From: JAIMBK01 sp040755975
Lineage (GTDB): Bacteria > Bacillota > Desulfotomaculia > Desulfotomaculales > Nap2-2B
Assembly: GCA_040755975.1 (NCBI GenBank)
Contig: JBFLZY010000018.1
Coordinates: 1-39,921 of the forward strand
Length of the DNA stretch: 39,921 nt
Direction: 5' to 3'
Shown: positions 1-7,703 of the stretch, piece by piece
Numbering within the stretch: the stretch's first letter is position 1
How the letters are laid out: each line of letters opens with the position of its first letter
Program-made: the position numbers and the translations under genes
Notes under the pieces: generated by a model
Database searches by the model: none
The model's input: the letters and a program-made list of their open reading frames with translations, nothing else
What the model was told of the DNA's origin: nothing

Positions 1-113
1 CGGGAAGAAACCCCGCCCCAGCCCTCCCGCCGGACGATATCCGCCACTCCGAGCTCTTCGGCTAACTCGTATTTCAGCCTGTCGGACATAACTCCTCCAC
101 GCCTTCTACCCAT
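1..113 (-). CDS. sspF: Small acid-soluble spore protein, SspF-like (partial, C-terminus off the left edge)
   Basis: DNA-binding spore protein of the alpha/beta SASP family, expected to coat and protect DNA in the forespore. The 37 visible residues begin MGRRRGGVMSDRLKYEL and continue through GVADIV and EGWGGVSSR. The MGRRRG...MSD..KYELA start resembles Bacillus SspF, and the GWGGVSSR segment is the start of the first conserved SASP block. The ATG at 111-113 is preferred over the in-frame ATG at 87-89 because AAGGAGG lies 7-8 bases upstream of it and the MGRRRG residues match the family. The gene is cut by the window end, so the second conserved block and the stop are not seen. Confidence 0.85.
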   Translation of the reverse strand, partial: MGRRRGGVMSDRLKYELAEELGVADIVRREGWGGVSS

Positions 114-276
114 TAGCCTGCCTCCTTCAATTTTTTAGGGGCGCCAACGGCAAGAGCGGCTGGCGATATTTAATTTTGATGATGTGTATAATTCTAGTAT
201 CCCCATTAATTTATTAATCATGTGAGTAAAGTATTTCCACTCCAGGATAAAAAATTAAAAGGCTTTTTCTAAACGC

Positions 277-305
277 TTGACTTTATTTGTTATAATGTTT
301 AAAAT
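277..305 (+). promoter_or_regulatory. Promoter of the tRNA-Pro gene
   Basis: TTGACT at 277-282 is followed after 17 bases by TAAAAT at 300-305. A second possible -10, TATAAT at 291-296, is preceded by TG one base upstream, making an extended -10. Either would start transcription just ahead of the tRNA at 320. The surrounding 180-310 stretch is AT-rich and noncoding. Confidence 0.7.
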
Positions 306-319
306 AATATTCAGATAAA

Positions 320-397
320 CGGGGCGTAGCTCAGTTTGGCTAGAGCGCTACCTTGGGGTGGTAGAGGCCGCTGGTTCGAGTCCAGTCGCTCCGACCA
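320..397 (+). tRNA. tRNA-Pro, anticodon GGG
   Basis: The sequence folds into a full cloverleaf. The 7-bp acceptor stem CGGGGCG pairs with CGCTCCG with one G-U pair. The D arm is GCTC/GAGC, and the anticodon stem CTACC/GGTAG closes the loop TTGGGGT, giving anticodon GGG. The T arm is GCTGG-TTCGAGT-CCAGT. The discriminator A and the CCA end (395-397) are encoded. It reads CCC/CCU proline codons and is a monocistronic gene with its own promoter and terminator. Confidence 0.96.
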
Positions 398-407
398 TTT
401 ACAGCAA

Positions 408-449
408 CCCGTAGAACCAGTAGGATTTTTGGTTTTACGGGATTTTTAT
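408..449 (+). terminator. Terminator of tRNA-Pro
   Basis: An 11-bp stem (408-418 with 431-441, one G-U pair) has a 12-base loop and is followed by ATTTTTAT. It lies 10 bases after the tRNA, as expected for an intrinsic terminator. Confidence 0.75.
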
Positions 450-459
450 CTGCTCAGAC

Positions 460-500
460 AAAAACCCGCGTTGCTGAAAAAATTCTGCCCGCGGGTTTTT
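460..500. terminator. Bidirectional terminator between tRNA-Pro and folD
   Basis: An 11-bp perfect inverted repeat, AAAAACCCGCG (460-470) with CGCGGGTTTTT (490-500), has an A run on one side and a T run on the other. It can therefore stop both the leftward folD operon and rightward readthrough from the tRNA. Confidence 0.8.
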
Positions 501-553
501 ATTTAAGTTGACGCTTAAAACTCAGGCTTGATTTTGAATTTGCTGTTTATTTT

Positions 554-1441
554 TTAAGCTATTCCGTTCGCCACCTTGGCGGCTTTGACGGTATTTAACA
601 TTAACATGGTGATGGTCATCGGGCCCACCCCGCCGGGAACGGGGGTAATCATGCTGGCCTTTTCTTTGATGGCTTCAAAATCGACGTCGCCGCAGAGGAT
701 GGCCTTGCCTTCGGGGGTCATACCGATCCTGTTGACGCCCACGTCGATTACCACGGCGCCTTCTTTGACCATATCCGCGGTAACCGCCTTCGGCCGGCCG
801 GCCGCCACGATCAGGATGTCCGCCCTTCTGGTGTGTTCAGCCAGGTTTTTCGTGCCGGTGTGGCAGATGGTCACGGTGGCGTTGGCGCCCTTCGCCTTTT
901 GGGCCATCATGATGGCAATGGGTTTGCCCACGATATTGCTTCTTCCGACCACCACCACTTCCGCGCCGTCGGTCTGCACCCCGGACCTGATCAACATTTG
1001 CTGGATGCCGAAGGGGGTGCAGGGGTAATAGTTCGCCTCGCCAATCATCAGTTTTCCGACGTTGACCGGGTGAAAGGCGTCCACGTCTTTATCGGGGTTG
1101 ATAGCGTAGAGCACTTTGTTTTCGTTGATATGCTTGGGCAGCGGCAACTGCACCAGAATGCCGTGAATCAACGGGTCTTTGTTGTATTGAGCGATTAAAG
1201 CCAGCAGCTGGTCTTCTGTTATATCGGCCGGCTGATTGTCCTGAACCGAGTAAAACCCCAGTTCTTTGGCTGTTTTTTGCTTTCCCGTCACGTAACTGAC
1301 CGATGCCGGGTTCTCCCCCACCAGGATGGTCACCAGCCCGGGGGTAACGTTGTATTTCTCTTTGAGATTTTTCACCTCCTCTTTTATTTCCTCGCGAATT
1401 TGTTTGGCAATCTCTGTGCCGCTGATAATTTTGGCCGCCAT
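554..1441 (-). CDS. folD: Bifunctional methylenetetrahydrofolate dehydrogenase / methenyltetrahydrofolate cyclohydrolase
   Basis: Cytosolic enzyme interconverting 5,10-methylene-, 5,10-methenyl- and 10-formyl-tetrahydrofolate. It belongs to one-carbon metabolism and, in acetogens and syntrophs, to the methyl branch of the Wood-Ljungdahl pathway. The protein is 295 residues, normal for FolD. The catalytic Tyr50 and Lys54 lie in SYVTGK. The family signatures QLPLP, GRSNIVGKP (nucleotide-binding part) and PVPGGVGPMT are all intact. The ATG has AAGGAGAG upstream at a normal distance. It is the last gene of the nfnA-nfnB-xseA-folD run, 119 bases after xseA, and is followed by the 460-500 terminator. 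Nothing else recognisable lies in the 119-base gap. Confidence 0.97.
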   Translation of the reverse strand: MAAKIISGTEIAKQIREEIKEEVKNLKEKYNVTPGLVTILVGENPASVSYVTGKQKTAKELGFYSVQDNQPADITEDQLLALIAQYNKDPLIHGILVQLPLPKHINENKVLYAINPDKDVDAFHPVNVGKLMIGEANYYPCTPFGIQQMLIRSGVQTDGAEVVVVGRSNIVGKPIAIMMAQKAKGANATVTICHTGTKNLAEHTRRADILIVAAGRPKAVTADMVKEGAVVIDVGVNRIGMTPEGKAILCGDVDFEAIKEKASMITPVPGGVGPMTITMLMLNTVKAAKVANGIA

Positions 1442-1560
1442 TTCTCACTCTCTCCTTTCAAAATTTTTTGCTTTTGCCGGGCCTTTGCTCCTTTGCACGC
1501 CGTTCGTTTGCCGTCGCTCCGATGCTGCGGGCCGGAAGTTTTCACCCTCTGTTGGTGCCG

Positions 1561-2817
1561 CTAAAAAGCGGCATGGGGGTCTTCTGTGCTTTCTTCTATG
1601 CTCTCTTCCACCACGCAGAGCAGCCTGCCCTCGGATAGCTTAACCTGAACCTGCTCTCCGCTTTCTACTTCCTTGGCGCTCCGGATTACTCCCGGCACAC
1701 CGGGCCGGGTGCAGATGCTGTAGCCGCGGGCCAGGGTCGCCAGCGGACTCAAGGCTTCCAGGCGCCCGGCGAGCGCACCCAACCTGTTCCGGTTTTGTTC
1801 CTTGACATTGTTTATCGCCTGGATCAGCCGCTGGTGCAGAAAATCCACCTGCTGCTGCCTGCCGGCGCAGATCTCTTGCACCGGCCGCCAGAACAGGGGG
1901 CGGTCCAAAATGGTGGTTAAACGCCGCCGGTGCTGTTTCAGGTATTCTGTTGCCCCCCGGCAAAGGCGCTCCTGCATCGTTCCCAGGTACCTTTTTACTT
2001 CGTCTTTGACCGGCACCACCAGTTCGGCGGCCGCCGAGGGAGTGGGCGCGCGGACGTCGGCCACAAAATCGGCAATGGTGAAATCGGTTTCGTGTCCCAC
2101 CGCCGAAATGACGGGGATTCGGGAATGAAAAATACTGCGCGCGACTATTTCCGTGTTAAAAGCCCAGAGTTCTTCCAGCGAACCTCCGCCGCGCCCCGCG
2201 ATAATAACCTCAACGTCACCAGCCCGGTTTAGCCAGTCGATGGCCCGGGCAATTTCCCCCGCCGCCGTTTCCCCCTGTACGGCCACGGGGACGAAAACAA
2301 TTTCCACCCCTGGCCAGCGCCGGTTGATAATTTTGATCATGTCACGGATTACCGCTCCCGTGGGCGAAGTGACAATGCCGATGCGCCGGGGCAAAAAAGG
2401 AAGCTTTTGCTTGCGCCGGGGATCAAATAACCCTTCTTGCTGAAGCTTGTTTTTTAACTGTTGGAAGGCCAGATGAAGCGCGCCGGCGCCGTCGGGCTCC
2501 ATCTCTTCGACGTAGAGCTGGTAGGTGCCGTCGCGCTCAAATACCGTCACGTAGCCGCGCACCCGGACGGCCAGGCCGTTTTTCGGCTGGAAAGGCAGTT
2601 TTCCGCACCGGGAGCGAAACATGATCGCCCTGAGACAGCACTGCTCGTCCTTCAGAGTGAAGTACAGGTGGCCGCTGGCCGCCAGCTTGCAGTTGGATAT
2701 TTCGCCCCTGACCCACAAACTGATCAACAGCGGGTCCTTGTCCATCAGATCTTTAATGTAGGCTGTCAGCTCGGTTACCGTCAGCAGTTTCTTCGGCGCT
2801 GGATTTAACTGGATCAT
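1561..2817 (-). CDS. xseA: Exodeoxyribonuclease VII large subunit
   Basis: Catalytic subunit of exonuclease VII, which degrades single-stranded DNA from both ends to oligonucleotides. It is 418 residues, in the usual 400-450 range. An N-terminal OB-fold (about residues 10-105, with SLWVRGEISN and SGHLYFTLKD) is followed by the catalytic core with RRIGIVTSPTGAVIRD (144-159), AGRGGGSLEELWAFN (207-221) and SAVGHETDFTIADFVADVR (238-256), then a helical C-terminal region. The start has GGAGA 5 bases upstream. It lies 25 bases after nfnB and is probably cotranscribed. The partner xseB, usually directly downstream, is absent from this window. Confidence 0.96.
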   Translation of the reverse strand: MIQLNPAPKKLLTVTELTAYIKDLMDKDPLLISLWVRGEISNCKLAASGHLYFTLKDEQCCLRAIMFRSRCGKLPFQPKNGLAVRVRGYVTVFERDGTYQLYVEEMEPDGAGALHLAFQQLKNKLQQEGLFDPRRKQKLPFLPRRIGIVTSPTGAVIRDMIKIINRRWPGVEIVFVPVAVQGETAAGEIARAIDWLNRAGDVEVIIAGRGGGSLEELWAFNTEIVARSIFHSRIPVISAVGHETDFTIADFVADVRAPTPSAAAELVVPVKDEVKRYLGTMQERLCRGATEYLKQHRRRLTTILDRPLFWRPVQEICAGRQQQVDFLHQRLIQAINNVKEQNRNRLGALAGRLEALSPLATLARGYSICTRPGVPGVIRSAKEVESGEQVQVKLSEGRLLCVVEESIEESTEDPHAAF

Positions 2818-2842
2818 CTTTCTCCATTTGAATTTAATTCAA

Positions 2843-4273
2843 TCAGGCGCCCCTTTTTGCCATCAGGTAGGCGTGCATGGATTTTGCCGCCACGCGCCCG
2901 GCGCCCATCGCCAGGATCACCGTCGCCGCGCCGGTGACCACGTCGCCGCCGGCGAAAACGCCCGGTTTCGAAGTGGCTCCCGTGGCCGGGTCGGCAACAA
3001 TGTTCCCCTTCCTGGTGACTTCCAGACCTTGGGTGGTCCTGGGCACCAGGGGGTTGGGCCCCTGTCCGATGGCCACCACCACCGTGTCTGCTTCCATGAT
3101 AAATTCCGAACCGGGAATCGGCACAGGGCTGCGCCGGCCGGAGGCATCGGGTTCGCCTAATTCATATTGCAGGCATTCCATTGCCTTTACTTTCCCGTTT
3201 TCGTCCGCCAGAATCCTGGTGGGGCTGGTCAAAAAGGCAAATTTGACGCCCTCTTCGATGGCGTGCTCCACCTCTTCGTGGCGGGCGGGCAGTTCGTTTT
3301 GCGAGCGGCGGTAGACGATCCAGGACTCTTCGGCGCCCAGGCGCAAAGCGGTGCGGGCCGCGTCCATGGCCACGTTGCCGCCGCCCAAAACGGCTACCTT
3401 CTTGCCGATTTTAATGGGGGTATCCCACTCAGGGAACAGGTACGCTTTCATTAAATTGGTGCGGGTTAAAAATTCGTTGGCGGAATAGACACCGCAGGAA
3501 TTTTCCCCGGGAATGTTCATAAAGTAAGGCAGGCCCGCGCCGGTTCCGATGTATACGGCATCAAAACCTTCCTCGTTCATCAGTTCGTCAATAGTGGCAA
3601 ACTTCCCTACCACCGCGTTAACTTCAATGGTCACGCCCAGTTTTTTGAGGTTTTCGATTTCCGCCTGCACCACCTGCTTGGGCAAGCGGAACTCGGGAAT
3701 GCCGTACATGAGCACCCCGCCGGGGACGTGGAGGGCCTCGAAAATGGTTATCCGGTGCCCCAGTTTGGCCAGGTCGGCGGCGCAGGTAAGGCCGCCTGGG
3801 CCGGACCCGACCACGGCCACCCGAAAGCCCGTAGGCGGCGCAACCTCCTGCGGGAGTACCCCTTTAGCCAGTTCCCAATCGGCACAATAACGCTCCAGGC
3901 GGCCAATGGCCACCGGTTCGTGCTTTTTACCCATGGTGCAGTATTTCTCGCACTGGTTTTCCTGCGGGCAAACCCGCCCGCAGACCGCCGGCAGGGCGTT
4001 TTTCTCCTTGATCTTTTGAATTGCGCCGGCAAAGTCTCTTTCGGTAATCAGCCTGATAAAGGCCGGGATGTCCACTTCCACCGGGCAGCCCTGGCGGCAG
4101 GGCGCTTTTTTGCACTGCAAACAACGGTTGGCTTCCGCCACGGTGGTTTCCTCGTCGTACCCCAGGGCCACCTCGTTGAAATTTTTAATCCGCACCGCCG
4201 GATCCTGGGCGGGCATGGGGTATTTTTTCGGGATAATTTCCTTCTTTTTGCCTGGTTCTTTCGTTTCTGCCAT
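2843..4273 (-). CDS. nfnB: NADPH-dependent glutamate-synthase-like flavoprotein; large subunit of NfnAB-type transhydrogenase
   Basis: FAD and two-[4Fe-4S] protein of the glutamate synthase small-chain family. Beside nfnA it most likely forms NADH-dependent reduced ferredoxin:NADP+ oxidoreductase (electron-bifurcating NfnAB), also annotated as sulfide dehydrogenase. Two cysteine sets sit at the N-terminus: C51, C54, C59, C63 and C98, C102, C108, C112. A FAD dinucleotide fold GSGPGG (156-161) and an NADPH fold GGGNVAMDAAR (297-307) follow. The ATG at 4271-4273 overlaps the nfnA stop by one base (TAATG) and has GGAGGTG at good spacing, so it is preferred over a longer open frame starting at 4303. 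The length of 476 residues is normal. True glutamate synthase use cannot be excluded, but no large GltB subunit is present. Confidence 0.93.
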   Translation of the reverse strand: MAETKEPGKKKEIIPKKYPMPAQDPAVRIKNFNEVALGYDEETTVAEANRCLQCKKAPCRQGCPVEVDIPAFIRLITERDFAGAIQKIKEKNALPAVCGRVCPQENQCEKYCTMGKKHEPVAIGRLERYCADWELAKGVLPQEVAPPTGFRVAVVGSGPGGLTCAADLAKLGHRITIFEALHVPGGVLMYGIPEFRLPKQVVQAEIENLKKLGVTIEVNAVVGKFATIDELMNEEGFDAVYIGTGAGLPYFMNIPGENSCGVYSANEFLTRTNLMKAYLFPEWDTPIKIGKKVAVLGGGNVAMDAARTALRLGAEESWIVYRRSQNELPARHEEVEHAIEEGVKFAFLTSPTRILADENGKVKAMECLQYELGEPDASGRRSPVPIPGSEFIMEADTVVVAIGQGPNPLVPRTTQGLEVTRKGNIVADPATGATSKPGVFAGGDVVTGAATVILAMGAGRVAAKSMHAYLMAKRGA

Positions 4274-5145
4274 TAATGCCCACCTCCGCATCCGCAAGTG
4301 CATCCCCTGCTGTTCTTGTTATGCTGCCAGCGCTCCAGCGAGAGCTTTTCTTCCTCCAGGAAAAATGCGTTGCGCCGCGCCAGTTCGGCGAAATCTACCT
4401 GGTGGCCGTCAAATTCCGGGCCGTCCACGCAGACAAATTTCGTTTGCCCGCCGACGGTTACCCGGCAGCAACCGCACATCCCGGTCCCGTCCACCATCAG
4501 CGAATTTAAGCTGACGATCGTTTTGATGCCGTACTCCCTGGTTAAATTGCAGCAAGCCCGCATCATCGGCTGCGGACCAATGGCCAGGACCAGGGCAATT
4601 TGCTCTTTCCCCCGCTCCTCAACAACCTCCTGGAGAACGTCGGTCACGAATCCCTTTCTTGCGTAAGAGCCGTCGTCGGTGGTCACAAACAACTCGCTGG
4701 AGGCTTCCCGCATTTTATCCTCCCAGAAAAGGAGTTCTTTGGTCCGGGCGCCGATGATCCCGATGACGTAATTGCCGGCTTCTTTGAAAGCCCGGGCAAT
4801 CGGGAACACCGGGGCCACGCCTACTCCGCCGCCCACGCAGACGACCGTGCCGAAATTTTCGATGTGCGAAGGGGTGCCCAGTGGACCGACAAAATCATGG
4901 ACACAGTCCCCCGCTGCCAGCGCACCCAATTGCCTGGTGGTTTTTCCTGCTTCCTGGAAGACGATGGTGATGGTACCTTCCTGCCGGTCAAAGTCAGCGA
5001 TGGTCAGCGGAATACGCTCGCCTTCCTCGTGGGTGCGCAGGATGACAAATTGTCCGGGTTGACATTTTTTTGCGACTTTTGGCGCGGCGACGACCATTAG
5101 TTTAATGATGGGCGAAAATACTTGCTTTTCGATGATTTTGTACAT
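4273..5145 (-). CDS. nfnA: Sulfide/dihydroorotate dehydrogenase-like FAD/NAD-binding [2Fe-2S] protein; NfnA-type subunit
   Basis: Small subunit of the NfnAB transhydrogenase, which binds NAD(H), FAD and a [2Fe-2S] cluster. The FAD site RIPLT is at 44-48 and the NAD site GGGVGVAP at 105-112. Cluster ligands fit the one-Asp, three-Cys pattern of NfnA: D219, C224, C227, C239. The start at 5143-5145 (MYKIIEK) is chosen because the family begins there and AAAAGG lies upstream. The frame stays open to 5262, but that extension has no family similarity. The 290-residue protein ends in an unusual cysteine- and glycine-rich tail, GCTCGCGGGH, which the catalytic fold does not need. It is separated from nusB by a terminator and no strong promoter is visible between them, so some readthrough is possible. 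Confidence 0.93.
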   Translation of the reverse strand: MYKIIEKQVFSPIIKLMVVAAPKVAKKCQPGQFVILRTHEEGERIPLTIADFDRQEGTITIVFQEAGKTTRQLGALAAGDCVHDFVGPLGTPSHIENFGTVVCVGGGVGVAPVFPIARAFKEAGNYVIGIIGARTKELLFWEDKMREASSELFVTTDDGSYARKGFVTDVLQEVVEERGKEQIALVLAIGPQPMMRACCNLTREYGIKTIVSLNSLMVDGTGMCGCCRVTVGGQTKFVCVDGPEFDGHQVDFAELARRNAFFLEEEKLSLERWQHNKNSRGCTCGCGGGH

Positions 5146-5263
5146 TATAAACCTTTTCCCTCCCTTTTCCGCTGTGCTTTTATCTTCTCTTTCAGGCATA
5201 TAACTTCGCCCAACCACCCCCCAATTCCTGCCGCAAGGATGACTTGAAGAAATTTTTTGCATA

Positions 5264-5290
5264 AAAAAACTGCTTCCACCGAGCAGTTTT
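5264..5290 (-). terminator. Terminator between nusB and nfnA
   Basis: On the minus strand AAAACTGCT (5282-5290) pairs with AGCAGTTTT (5266-5274) around a 7-base loop and runs into T residues to 5263. It closes the asp23-amaP-DUF2273-nusB unit. Confidence 0.8.
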
Positions 5291-5310
5291 CAGGCGGTTA
5301 AAATTTCCAA

Positions 5311-5730
5311 TCAGGATTTCAAGTAACTTGCCGGGTCTTTGACCACCTTGCCTAAAATGCCGTTTATGAAGCGACTGGAATCGTCTCCGCCGTATGCCTT
5401 CGCCAGCTCTACCGCTTCATCAACGGAAACCGCCAGGGGAATGTCTGCGCAATAAAAAATTTCGAAAAGGGCCAGGCGGATGATATTGCGATCCACGGCG
5501 GCCATCCGGTTTAGTTCCCAGTCGTGACTGACGCGGGAGATGACCCGGTCAATGGGCTCTAAATATTCCAGGGTACCTAGAATTATTTTTCTGGCAAAGG
5601 CCAGATCCTCCTGGTTTAAAGATTTTTTTTCCCGGGCAGCGTATTCCATGGCCGCTTCCGGCCGGGCTTTCCCTATATCCACCTGAAACAAAACCTGCAA
5701 GGCAAGTTCCCGGGCCTGCCTTCTGCTCAT
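5311..5730 (-). CDS. nusB: Transcription antitermination factor NusB
   Basis: RNA-binding antitermination protein that pairs with NusE (ribosomal protein S10) on boxA, mainly for rRNA transcription. It is 139 residues, typical length and all-helical. Family landmarks are RRQARELALQVLFQ at the N-terminus, DWELNRMAAVDRNIIRLALFE in the middle and SVDEAVELAKAYGGDDSSRFINGILG at the end. GAGG precedes the ATG. It is the last gene before the 5264-5290 terminator and lies 33 bases after the DUF2273 gene. Confidence 0.97.
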   Translation of the reverse strand: MSRRQARELALQVLFQVDIGKARPEAAMEYAAREKKSLNQEDLAFARKIILGTLEYLEPIDRVISRVSHDWELNRMAAVDRNIIRLALFEIFYCADIPLAVSVDEAVELAKAYGGDDSSRFINGILGKVVKDPASYLKS

Positions 5731-5763
5731 CGAAATCCTCGCCTTTAACTCCTTGCCTGGCTT

Positions 5764-5973
5764 TTAATCCTTTCGGAAAATCCTGGCAAACATGTCTTTA
5801 AAATCAAACTGCTCGTCCACCCGTTTTCCTATATAATATCCGATTGCTGCGCATAAAGCAATAAAAAAGGTCTTCCCAAGGCCGTATTTAATAACCAGCC
5901 AGCCAAAAACCAACCCCAAAACGATCCCCGCTATTTTGCCCCGGTGTCTGGCGAGAAGATCCATTAAATCCAT
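5764..5973 (-). CDS. DUF2273 small membrane protein
   Basis: Small protein, 69 residues from the ATG at 5971-5973, with two closely spaced hydrophobic segments (GIVLGLVFGWLVIKYGLG and TFFIALCAAIGYYIGKRVD). DUF2273 genes commonly sit beside Asp23/Gls24-family genes in Firmicutes, as here; the molecular function is not known. The ATG has GAGGTG 9 bases upstream. A GTG at 5985, with a poorer ribosome site, would add four residues. It lies between amaP and nusB in one transcription unit. Confidence 0.85.
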   Translation of the reverse strand: MDLMDLLARHRGKIAGIVLGLVFGWLVIKYGLGKTFFIALCAAIGYYIGKRVDEQFDFKDMFARIFRKD

Positions 5974-5999
5974 TCTTTCTGACACCTCTGACAGAAGGT

Positions 6000-6530
6000 C
6001 TATTCCACCCTTGGTTTACGCGCCGCAAAACTATTGACCAGAACGTGCACCTGCTGAACGGTAAGGCCCGTTACCGCCAAAATCTTTTCTTTTACCTGTT
6101 CCTGAATCATTTTTGAAAGTTCGGGTATTTGGGTGTCCGGGCTTACCGTAGCCTGTACCCTGATTCCCACGCCCTCCGGCAGCGCCAGCACCCTGGCTTT
6201 AACCTCGCGGACGCCGCTGTTTTGCGCGGCCACCTTCTCCACCAGGTCTTCAATGGCCGCCAGCGCAATGCGCACTTGCCCCAAAGCGCCCTCTTGGACA
6301 ATTACGTGCTTGTGGGCAGGCCTGATTCCCGCCCAAAAAAGTCTTGCCCCCATCAATACAACCAACCCCAAAAAGACAAAAATAATTTCCGGCTGTCTTG
6401 TCAGTTGTTCATCATACGGGGCCAGGAGGCTCCAATCAAGCCAGCCGGCTAAAAAAGGGATCGCGGCTAAAAAGAAAATTGTCAGCAGGAAAGTATAGAT
6501 TAAAAGCAAGCCCCGATCGAAAGGCTGCAC
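6000..6530 (-). CDS. amaP: Alkaline shock response membrane anchor protein AmaP
   Basis: Membrane protein that in staphylococci tethers Asp23 to the membrane during cell-envelope stress. It is 176 residues: one transmembrane helix at about 8-28 (LLLIYTFLLTIFFLAAIPFL), a second at about 50-67 (IIFVFLGLVVLMGARLFW), then a soluble domain resembling Asp23 folds (VREVKARVLALPEGVGIRVQ). The start is GTG, with GGGGAGG 10 bases upstream; no better start exists. It follows asp23 after a 134-base gap that contains a long palindrome, and is 26 bases before the DUF2273 ATG. Confidence 0.88.
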   Translation of the reverse strand: MQPFDRGLLLIYTFLLTIFFLAAIPFLAGWLDWSLLAPYDEQLTRQPEIIFVFLGLVVLMGARLFWAGIRPAHKHVIVQEGALGQVRIALAAIEDLVEKVAAQNSGVREVKARVLALPEGVGIRVQATVSPDTQIPELSKMIQEQVKEKILAVTGLTVQQVHVLVNSFAARKPRVE

Positions 6531-6560
6531 GATTATTCAGCCTCCCCGATTCTGATACCG

Positions 6561-6646
6561 GTCGTCAGACGTCAGGCATCCGGAATTGTCTTATGCTGAT
6601 CGCCCCGGGGGTCAGGAAATTCCTTCGGGTGCCCGTGTCTGACGAC
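6561..6646. repeat. Imperfect long palindrome between asp23 and amaP
   Basis: GTCGTCAGAC (6561-6570) is exactly inverted as GTCTGACGAC (6637-6646), and GGAATT (6582-6587) as AATTCC (6618-6623). The intervening arm sequence is only partly complementary. It lies inside the 134-base asp23-amaP gap and could be a hairpin controlling expression of the downstream genes, or a small palindromic insertion. No T run follows it on the minus strand, so it is not a normal terminator. Confidence 0.65.
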
Positions 6647-6664
6647 TGACGGCCCAGGCAAGAT

Positions 6665-7054
6665 CTACTCCTTATTCTCATCGCCCCTGAAGGTAACTCC
6701 CTGGATGTTTACATTAACTTCCACAACATTCAGGCCGGTCATTTCCTGGACGGCGTCCTTGACTTTTTGCTGGATCTGCGAAGCCACCTCGGGGATTCTG
6801 CTGCCGTAATCGACGACCACGAAAATATCTATGGCTGCTTCTTTTTCGCCCACATCTACTTTCACGCCTTTAGAAAGGTTCTTGCGCCCTAACATTTCTG
6901 TAATACCGCCCACTATTCCCCCGCTCATTCCGGCTACTCCGGGTACTTCCGTAGCGGCTAGGCCGGCGATGATCCGCACTACCTCGTCGGCGATTCTGAT
7001 GGAACCCAGGCCCGTTTGTTCCTGCTGGACTACAATCTCCTTTTTTTCTTCCAT
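6665..7054 (-). CDS. asp23: Asp23/Gls24 family envelope stress response protein
   Basis: Cytoplasmic or membrane-associated protein of the Asp23/Gls24 family, linked to cell-envelope stress. It is 129 residues from the ATG at 7052-7054, which has AAGGGGGGTG 9 bases upstream; a GTG four codons earlier would leave the ribosome site too close. Family pattern: GSIRIADEVVRIIAGLAATEVPGV, GVKVDVGEKEAAIDIFVVVDYG, IQQKVKDAVQEMTGL, VEVNVNIQGVTF, here given as separate conserved blocks. It is the first gene after the 7114-7142 promoter, ahead of amaP, DUF2273 and nusB. Confidence 0.93.
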   Translation of the reverse strand: MEEKKEIVVQQEQTGLGSIRIADEVVRIIAGLAATEVPGVAGMSGGIVGGITEMLGRKNLSKGVKVDVGEKEAAIDIFVVVDYGSRIPEVASQIQQKVKDAVQEMTGLNVVEVNVNIQGVTFRGDENKE

Positions 7055-7113
7055 AAGGCTCGGCACCCCCCTTAAAAATTTATCCCTTATTTCAGTTCAG
7101 TAAGGATATGTTT

Positions 7114-7142
7114 ATTATACTGTAATTGCCACCTTTAGGCAA
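7114..7142 (-). promoter_or_regulatory. SigA-type promoter of the asp23-amaP-DUF2273-nusB unit
   Basis: On the minus strand TTGCCT (7137-7142) and TATAAT (7114-7119) are separated by exactly 17 bases. The predicted start lies about 50 bases upstream of the asp23 ATG. No promoter of comparable quality is seen elsewhere in this unit. Confidence 0.8.
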
Positions 7143-7184
7143 CCGTAGCCGTTTATTTTTTACAGCCAATGATTTCTCGGCCCT

Positions 7185-7610
7185 TTAAAGGACTGGTTTC
7201 ATGTAAAAAAGGGGCTGACCGTATTCAACGGATTCGCCATTTTCGACCAGGATTTCGACGATTTCGCCGGTTATCTCGGCCTTAATCTCGTTCAGCATTT
7301 TCATGGCTTCAATGATACAGAGGGTCTGTCCTGTTTGGACAATATCCCCCGCCTGGACAAAGGGCGGCGCGTCGGGAGCAGGCGCCCGGTAAAAGGTACC
7401 GACCATTGGTGAAACCACCTCGGTAAATTTAATTGACCCCTTTTCTTTCGCCTCTCTGAAGAGATCAGCAACTGTTTTGTCTTCAGCGCTTTCCGGTCCG
7501 CCGGGACCTTTTTTGATGGCTATCTTAATTCCGTTGCTTTCCAGGGATAGTTCGGCAATGCTCGTCTGGTCAATTAATCTGATCAGTTCCCTGATTTCCT
7601 GGAAATCCAT
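7185..7610 (-). CDS. accB: Biotin carboxyl carrier protein of acetyl-CoA carboxylase
   Basis: Carrier subunit that holds biotin during the carboxylation of acetyl-CoA for fatty acid synthesis. It is 141 residues. A short helical N-terminal region (MDFQEIRELIRLIDQTSIAE) and a linker lead to a biotinyl domain beginning at VVSPMVGTFYRAPAPD. The biotin attachment site is EAMKM with Lys104. GGAGGTAG precedes the ATG. It follows spoIIIAH after 93 bases. The biotin carboxylase gene accC, usually next to accB, is not between it and asp23. Confidence 0.95.
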   Translation of the reverse strand: MDFQEIRELIRLIDQTSIAELSLESNGIKIAIKKGPGGPESAEDKTVADLFREAKEKGSIKFTEVVSPMVGTFYRAPAPDAPPFVQAGDIVQTGQTLCIIEAMKMLNEIKAEITGEIVEILVENGESVEYGQPLFYMKPVL

Positions 7611-7703
7611 CTTATTCGCTACCTCCGCCTAGTAGTTTAACCAGTTGTTGGCGCTCTTAAAATACTTTTCTTGATTTGGCTATGTGCCCGATTTTTCTTT
7701 TGG

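Noticed and set aside
1442..1560. Possible xseB between xseA and folD
   Set aside because: The 119 bases give no helical XseB-like peptide in any frame.
5146..5262. N-terminal extension of nfnA upstream to 5262
   Set aside because: The added residues have no family similarity and the ribosome site lies just before the internal ATG at 5145.
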